Shown piece by piece: positions 15,452 to 20,097 of a DNA stretch of 20,097 bases (positions are counted from its first letter, which is position 1; every line of letters begins with the position of its first letter). The position numbers were made by a program, and so were the translations under genes. The notes under the pieces are model-generated. The model did no database searches. It had not been told where the DNA came from and saw nothing but the letters and a program-made list of their open reading frames with translations. The stretch is from contig JBLRWC010000043.1 of the NCBI GenBank assembly GCA_047921455.1, positions 1 to 20,097 of the forward strand. Reading direction: 5' to 3'. Source of the DNA: XN24 sp047921455. Lineage in GTDB: Bacteria > Pseudomonadota > Gammaproteobacteria > Steroidobacterales > XN24.

Positions 15452-17347
15452 ATGGGATACAAGGAACTCTACCAGCAATCCATTGAGCAACCAGAAACAT
15501 TCTGGGCCGATGCCGCGCGCGGAATCGCCTGGGACAAGCCCTGGAGCAAGGTGCTCGACGACAGCAAGGCGCCGCTCTATCGCTGGTTCGCGGGCGCGGA
15601 GCTCAACACCTGTTACAACGCACTGGACCGGCACGTGGAAAACGGTCGGGGCACTCAAACCGCGCTCATTTATGACAGCCCGGTAACCGGCACCAAGGCC
15701 CGCTACAGTTATGCCGAGCTGCGCGACCGGGTGGCGCGGCTCGCCGGCGGGCTGACCGCCCTCGGCGTAACGAAAGGCGACCGCGTCATCCTTTACATGC
15801 CCATGGTGCCCGAGGCCGTCATCGGCATGCTCGCCTGCGCGCGCATCGGCGCCATCCACTCGGTGGTCTTCGGCGGTTTCGCAGCGCGGGAACTCGCCAC
15901 GCGCATCGACGACGCCAAGCCAAAAGCCATCCTGTCCGCATCCTGCGGCATCGAAGGCAGTCGCGTGATCGCATACAAGCCCTTGCTCGACGAAGCGATT
16001 CGCAGCGCGGATCACAAGCCTGCGCACTGCGTCATCCTGGCGCGGCCGGAAGCGCCTTCCGACCGCCTGGAAGGGCGCGATCTCGACTGGGCCGAACTCG
16101 AGGCTGAAAGCACGCCAGCGGACTGCCTGCCGGTAGCAGCCACCGACCCGCTGTACATCCTGTATACCTCGGGCACCACCGGGCTGCCCAAGGGCGTGGT
16201 GCGCGACAACGGCGGACACGCGGTCGCGCTGGCCTGGAGCATGGACCATGTTTACGGCGTACAGCCCGGTGAAGTGTTCTGGGCGGCCTCTGACGTCGGC
16301 TGGGTGGTTGGCCACAGCTACATCGTTTACGCGCCCCTGTTCCACGGCTGCACCACCGTGCTCTACGAGGGCAAGCCGGTCGGCACCCCCGATGCCGGTG
16401 CATTCTGGCGGGTGATCTCCGAATACGGCGTCAGCGTGATGTTCACGGCGCCGACGGCATTTCGCGCCATCAAGCGGGACGACCCCAAGGGCGAATTCAT
16501 CGGTCGGTATGACCTCAGCAAGCTGCGCGCCTTGTTCCTCGCCGGCGAACGTTGTGATCCCGACACCCTGAACTGGGCCACCGAGAAGCTCGGCATTCCG
16601 GTTGTGGATCACTGGTGGCAGACCGAGACCGGCTGGCCGATCGCGGCCAACTGCCTGGGTATCGAGCAACTGCCGATCAAGCCCGGATCACCGACACGGG
16701 CCGTGCCCGGTTACGACGTGCGCGTCCTCGGCGATGACGGCCAGGAAGTGCCGGACGGCGATATCGGCAGCATCATGATCCGCCTGCCGCTGCCGCCCGG
16801 GACGCTGTCGACCTTGTGGGGCGATGATGCGCGTTACATCGAGTCTTACCTGAGCGCGTATCCCGGCTGGTACCTGACCGGCGACGCCGGATACCGGGAT
16901 AGCGACGCGTACCTCTGGATCATGAGCCGCATCGACGACATCATCAACACGGCGGGACACCGGCTGTCCACCGGCGGCATGGAAGAGGCGCTCGCCGCCC
17001 ATCCGGACGTGGCCGAAGCGGCCGTCATCGGCGCCCACGACGAACTCAAGGGCGAATTACCGGTCGGCCTGGTGGTACTCAAGTCCGGCGTCGAGCGTTC
17101 CCACGAGGACATCAAGGCGGACCTGGTGCGCATGGTGCGTGAACGCATCGGCCCGGTAGCCTCGTTCAAGAAAGTCGCCATCGTGGATCGGCTGCCCAAG
17201 ACCCGTTCCGGCAAGGTGCTGCGCGCCACCATGCGCAAGATTGCCGACGGCCAGGAGTACCGCGTCCCGCCGACCATCGATGATCCCGCGATTCTCGACG
17301 AAGTCACCGATGCGTTGCGCTCGATCGGTTACGGCAAAAGCGAATAG
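15452..17347 (+). CDS. prpE: Propionyl-CoA synthetase (AMP-forming), PrpE-like
   Basis: This cytoplasmic adenylate-forming enzyme activates propionate (and probably other short acids) to acyl-CoA by way of an acyl-AMP. The 631 residues align with E. coli PrpE along the whole length. The N-terminal block YQQSIEQPETFWA is typical of PrpE. YTSGTTGLPKG (238-248) is the AMP-binding P-loop, DHWWQTETGWPI the adenine-binding region, and PKTRSGK ends in Lys588, the catalytic lysine that Pat-type acetylases often modify. The ATG at 15452 has AAGGGGA about 8 bp upstream; an upstream in-frame start at 15392 lacks this and adds non-conserved residues. No methylcitrate genes lie next to it here. A broader short-chain acyl-CoA synthetase activity is possible. 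Confidence 0.88.
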   Translation: MGYKELYQQSIEQPETFWADAARGIAWDKPWSKVLDDSKAPLYRWFAGAELNTCYNALDRHVENGRGTQTALIYDSPVTGTKARYSYAELRDRVARLAGGLTALGVTKGDRVILYMPMVPEAVIGMLACARIGAIHSVVFGGFAARELATRIDDAKPKAILSASCGIEGSRVIAYKPLLDEAIRSADHKPAHCVILARPEAPSDRLEGRDLDWAELEAESTPADCLPVAATDPLYILYTSGTTGLPKGVVRDNGGHAVALAWSMDHVYGVQPGEVFWAASDVGWVVGHSYIVYAPLFHGCTTVLYEGKPVGTPDAGAFWRVISEYGVSVMFTAPTAFRAIKRDDPKGEFIGRYDLSKLRALFLAGERCDPDTLNWATEKLGIPVVDHWWQTETGWPIAANCLGIEQLPIKPGSPTRAVPGYDVRVLGDDGQEVPDGDIGSIMIRLPLPPGTLSTLWGDDARYIESYLSAYPGWYLTGDAGYRDSDAYLWIMSRIDDIINTAGHRLSTGGMEEALAAHPDVAEAAVIGAHDELKGELPVGLVVLKSGVERSHEDIKADLVRMVRERIGPVASFKKVAIVDRLPKTRSGKVLRATMRKIADGQEYRVPPTIDDPAILDEVTDALRSIGYGKSE

Positions 17348-17356
17348 TCCAGGCTG

Positions 17357-17382
17357 CCCCCGGCGCCGTATGGCGCCGGGGG
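17357..17382. terminator. Strong GC hairpin between convergent prpE and DUF502 genes
   Basis: CCCCCGGCGCC (17357-17367), loop GTAT, then GGCGCCGGGGG (17372-17382) gives a perfect 11-bp stem. It begins 9 bp after the prpE stop and lies 6 bp beyond the stop of the opposing gene, so it can serve both strands. The T-tract is weak (only GACATTT on the plus side), so it may act as a pause, a partial terminator or an mRNA 3' end stabiliser. Confidence 0.7.
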
Positions 17383-17388
17383 GACATT

Positions 17389-17994
17389 TCAGGCGCCGCG
17401 GGAAACGCCAGCCGTCAGGACGAAGCGCAGCGCATCATGCACCGACATATCAACCTCGGTTAACTGGTCGCGCGGCAACATCAGCATATAGCCACCGATC
17501 TGGTAACTCATCGGCAGGTAGACCGCGACCGTCTCCGCATCGTTGATCGGCGCAGGCAAGTCGGTGGTATCAGTGCGCGTGGTAAAGCCCAGCAGTTGCG
17601 CATCAGTACCGGGCAACCGGAACGCGACCACGGCGCCGAACTGGCGATGCTTGTTAGGCGAAAACATCAGCGTGATGTCCTTCACAGCACCGTAAACGCT
17701 GTTCAGGAACGGCACCCGCAGGAACATGGTCTCAAAGTGGCCGAAAACCCGCTGCGCGAGCCAGGTGCTCATGATCACGCCGACGACGAAAACTACCACG
17801 AGGCCGGCCAGGAAACCCATGCCGGTGACATACAGGCCCTCCGGCAGAATCCACGCCAACACGCCCCCCAGCACGCTCTCCAGGATGCTCGCCAACCAGA
17901 CGAGAATCGCCAGCGTGACCACCACCGGCAACACGGTAAACAACCCGGTCAGCATGAGGCGCGACACGGTTTTCAGGAGTGACGGCTGTTGCAT
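17389..17994 (-). CDS. DUF502 family membrane protein
   Basis: The 201-residue product belongs to the DUF502 family, whose function is unknown. Two long hydrophobic segments lie at about 14-37 and 57-80. The family blocks follow: FLRVPFLNSVYGAVKDI (about 91-107), and near the end YQIGGYMLMLPRDQLTEVDM with the SVHDALRFVLTAGV tail. The ATG at 17994 has AGGA about 8 bp upstream; a longer frame to 18060 would overlap the peptidase gene end and lacks support. It lies 46 bp behind the peptidase gene and could be read with it. Confidence 0.87.
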   Translation of the reverse strand: MQQPSLLKTVSRLMLTGLFTVLPVVVTLAILVWLASILESVLGGVLAWILPEGLYVTGMGFLAGLVVVFVVGVIMSTWLAQRVFGHFETMFLRVPFLNSVYGAVKDITLMFSPNKHRQFGAVVAFRLPGTDAQLLGFTTRTDTTDLPAPINDAETVAVYLPMSYQIGGYMLMLPRDQLTEVDMSVHDALRFVLTAGVSRGA

Positions 17995-18040
17995 GGTTGC
18001 GATCCTGCCTGTGCTGAGAATGCCGAAGATTAATTGCCGG

Positions 18041-19981
18041 CTAGTTGACCTCGCCCGCAAAGAGTCCCTCGAAGAACATCACCGTGGCCGCCTGGAAATA
18101 ATCGCGGTTGGGCTTCTTGGCAAAGCCATGACCCTCGTCCATCGCCAGCAGGTACCAGACCTCGACGTCGTTCCCACGAACCGCTTCGACAATCTGTTCG
18201 GATTCCGTGTAAGGCACCCGTGGGTCATTGTAGCCCTGGGCGACGAATAACGGCGAGGTGATCTTGTCCGCATTGTTCAAGGGTGAGATGTTTTCCAACA
18301 AGGCACGCATTTCCGGATCCCGTTCGTCACCGTATTCCGCCCGCCTCAGGTCGCGGCGGTACGCCTCGGTGTTCTCGAGAAAGGTCACGAAGTTACTGAT
18401 GCCCACGACGCTGACGCCGCCCAGCAGCTGTTCGCCATAATGCACCAGCGAAGCCAACACCATGTAACCGCCATAGGAGCCGCCGTAGACGATGACCCGC
18501 TCCTGGTCGAGATCCGGCTGGGTGGCGATCCATTCCAGCAGTGCCCCGATATCCTTCACCGAATCCTCGCGCAGCGCGCCATCGTCCAGCCGCAGGTAGG
18601 TCTTGCCGTACCCGCTCGAGCCACGCACATTCGGCCGGATCACCGCGGCGCCTAGCTCGTTGGTCCAGTAGGCATACAGGGAATTGAAGCCCGGTCGCGA
18701 CTGCGACTCGGGACCGCCGTGAATCTGCACGATGACTGGGTGCGGGCCGTCGGTTGGCGGCCGGTACACCCAAGCGGGCACCTCCAGCCCGTCGAAGCTG
18801 GCGAAGCTGACCAACTCGGGGACGGGGAATTGCGCAGTATCCAGCCCGCCAACCTCGCTTTCGGTCCAGCGCGTCAGCGTCCGCTTGCGGAATTCGTAGA
18901 TATAGACGTCGCTGGGCGACTGCGGCGTGTTGACTGTCATGGCGAGAGCACCGCCGTCAGGCCGGAACGCCAGCCCGCCCAATAGCCCGACCGGCAGTGC
19001 CGGCGTCGGCAAGGCGCGATTGCGTTTCAGGTCCAACAGGTGCAATTGCGCCATGCCGCCTTCGTTGGTGACGAACGCCAGCCGTTCGCGATCCCGCGTC
19101 AATGTAAAACTGCTGACATCCCAGTGGATGTCGGCGGACAACGACGTGCTCTTGCCGGTGGCGAGGTCATGGTGATGCAGTTGCTTGAACTCCGCGTCAT
19201 GGTCGTGCACCAGGTAGACGCCCTGCCCGCTGCGGTCAAAGGCGCCGCCCGCATAGCCAACGGGGTCATCCTGGACATTCACCTGGCTGACCGTCCCGCT
19301 CTCAAGGTCCACGACATGGACTTCACTATCGGTGATCGATCGATAATTGATAACCAGCAGACGCTGATCGTCTGGCGACCAATCCATTGGCACCCACAGT
19401 CCACTCCCCTCGAAGACCAGTTCATGACTGGTATGGTCACCGGCCGGCGTGCCGACATAAATGTCGTAGTTGCGGCCGTCGCGACGGGTGCTCGCATAGG
19501 CGAACCGATCCCCGCGGTTGGACCAGGCGGGACCTTGGTTGCGCGAACGGCCGTCGGTCAACAGCCGGCTCTCGCTGGTCGTGAAATCAAACCAGTAGAG
19601 CTGAAAGAATTCATTGCCGCCGACATCGCGGCTGAACACGAAACCGTTCATCGAGTCGTCGGGCGAAACGGAGGCGCCACGCAGGGGCTCATTGAAGAAC
19701 GTCAATTGCTGGCGCGCGCCGAGCGGCTGGCGCACGCGGTGCACCTGGCTGGTGTCGCCGAAGCGGGTGGTAATCAGGATGCTGTCGTCATGCAGCCAGC
19801 TCGCCAGCGCCGCAGACCGGGTGTTCTGGTATTGCTCCAGCCGCGTCGTGACCTGCGCGGGAATTTCCGGCACATTCTCAAGCCGCAGGCTGCCCCGTTC
19901 GATTCTCTCGGGTCCAGCGTGGGCAATCGAAAAAAGGCACACAGCTGCGCATGCGCCGAGCAATAGTTTCTGCAAAGGCAT
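18041..19981 (-). CDS. Secreted S9 family prolyl-oligopeptidase-like peptidase
   Basis: This 646-residue serine peptidase probably acts in the periplasm or outside the cell on short peptides. A signal peptide with cleavage after AHA (residues 20-22) comes first. Residues about 40-370 form a beta-propeller with repeated blade motifs such as SPDD and WSPDDQRLLVI. The alpha/beta-hydrolase domain follows, with Ser502 in GGSYGGYM, Asp586 in YNDPRVP and His618 in DEGHGF as the catalytic triad. HGGPESQSRPGF supplies the oxyanion loop. This resembles acylaminoacyl-peptidase and dipeptidyl-peptidase members of S9. The ATG at 19981 has AGGAAA about 6 bp upstream and gives a clean signal peptide, unlike the longer frame to 20029. 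Confidence 0.92.
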   Translation of the reverse strand: MPLQKLLLGACAAVCLFSIAHAGPERIERGSLRLENVPEIPAQVTTRLEQYQNTRSAALASWLHDDSILITTRFGDTSQVHRVRQPLGARQQLTFFNEPLRGASVSPDDSMNGFVFSRDVGGNEFFQLYWFDFTTSESRLLTDGRSRNQGPAWSNRGDRFAYASTRRDGRNYDIYVGTPAGDHTSHELVFEGSGLWVPMDWSPDDQRLLVINYRSITDSEVHVVDLESGTVSQVNVQDDPVGYAGGAFDRSGQGVYLVHDHDAEFKQLHHHDLATGKSTSLSADIHWDVSSFTLTRDRERLAFVTNEGGMAQLHLLDLKRNRALPTPALPVGLLGGLAFRPDGGALAMTVNTPQSPSDVYIYEFRKRTLTRWTESEVGGLDTAQFPVPELVSFASFDGLEVPAWVYRPPTDGPHPVIVQIHGGPESQSRPGFNSLYAYWTNELGAAVIRPNVRGSSGYGKTYLRLDDGALREDSVKDIGALLEWIATQPDLDQERVIVYGGSYGGYMVLASLVHYGEQLLGGVSVVGISNFVTFLENTEAYRRDLRRAEYGDERDPEMRALLENISPLNNADKITSPLFVAQGYNDPRVPYTESEQIVEAVRGNDVEVWYLLAMDEGHGFAKKPNRDYFQAATVMFFEGLFAGEVN

Positions 19982-20042
19982 AGTGATTTCCTGGCTGGTA
20001 TTGGTTCCTGGCGTGCCACCCGAACGCAAGGCTGGGTTGATC

Positions 20043-20097
20043 TGGTGCCCGGGGCCGGAGTCGAACCGGCATGGCCTTGCGGCCGAGGGATTTTAAG
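20043..20097 (-). tRNA. tRNA-Leu (anticodon UAA), 3' part, cut by the window end
   Basis: Read on the minus strand, the segment starts inside the anticodon loop (CTTAAAA, anticodon TAA). It continues with the stem half TCCCT, a long variable arm with stem GGCC-GCAA-GGCC, the T arm GCCGG-TTCGACT-CCGGC, acceptor half CCCGGGC, discriminator A and an encoded CCA. The long variable arm and anticodon identify a class II leucine tRNA, very like E. coli tRNA-Leu(UAA). The 5' part lies beyond the window. It is 61 bp upstream of the peptidase gene on the same strand. Confidence 0.95.

Noticed and set aside
15446..16669. 407-codon open frame on the minus strand opposite prpE
   Set aside because: Antisense to the prpE adenylation domain, with no domain of its own.
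19040..19966. 308-codon open frame on the plus strand opposite the S9 peptidase
   Set aside because: Antisense to the beta-propeller and signal peptide of a well-supported gene.
19949..19981. Lipoprotein signal (LGAC) at the N-terminus of the S9 peptidase
   Set aside because: The hydrophobic stretch before Cys11 is too short for a lipobox, while a normal signal peptidase I site follows AHA at residues 20-22.

Overview
The window is a GC-rich bacterial chromosome segment, most likely from a gammaproteobacterium. The reasons are a chromosome-dimer resolution site almost identical to Escherichia coli dif, a complete System I cytochrome c maturation set (ccmA to ccmI) in the proteobacterial order, a PrpE-type propionyl-CoA synthetase, ATP-type PEP carboxykinase and a DUF502 protein. 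A run of exactly 100 N (8590-8689) shows it is a draft scaffold or metagenome bin. I identify 19 protein genes and one partial tRNA. Sixteen of the protein genes and the tRNA lie on the minus strand, so they run towards the dif site at the left edge, as expected if that edge is the replication terminus.

Layout. (1) 1-191: dif (24-51) inside a perfect 12-bp inverted repeat, then non-coding DNA. (2) 192-3695, minus: frdC-frdA-frdB, a three-subunit, di-heme fumarate reductase / succinate dehydrogenase of the Wolinella succinogenes type. (3) 3904-6967, plus, divergent from frd: pckA and a DASS/SLC13 anion transporter 34 bp behind it. (4) 6986-13749, minus: ccmC-D-E-F-G-H-I, tightly overlapped, followed by an acyl-CoA-binding protein and a MaoC-like double-hotdog hydratase. 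(5) 13888-15212, minus: ccmA-ccmB, separated from ccmC by 137 bp that hold a candidate promoter. (6) 15452-17347, plus: prpE, ending at a strong GC hairpin shared with the convergent DUF502 gene. (7) 17389-19981, minus: DUF502 membrane protein and a secreted S9 prolyl-oligopeptidase. (8) 20043-20097, minus: 3' part of tRNA-Leu(UAA).

How it fits together. Regions 2 and 3 form a C4-dicarboxylate neighbourhood: uptake of dicarboxylates, fumarate/succinate interconversion at the membrane, and conversion of oxaloacetate to PEP for gluconeogenesis. Regions 4 and 5 carry heme across the membrane and attach it to apocytochromes c. Two acyl-CoA genes ride at the end of that operon, and prpE adds short-chain acyl activation. 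I found no phage, transposase, CRISPR or toxin genes and no clearly undescribed multi-gene system. The most unusual items are the inverted repeat around dif, the Wolinella-type Frd with an Ala where the E-pathway Glu would be, and the acyl-CoA-binding gene in the ccm operon.
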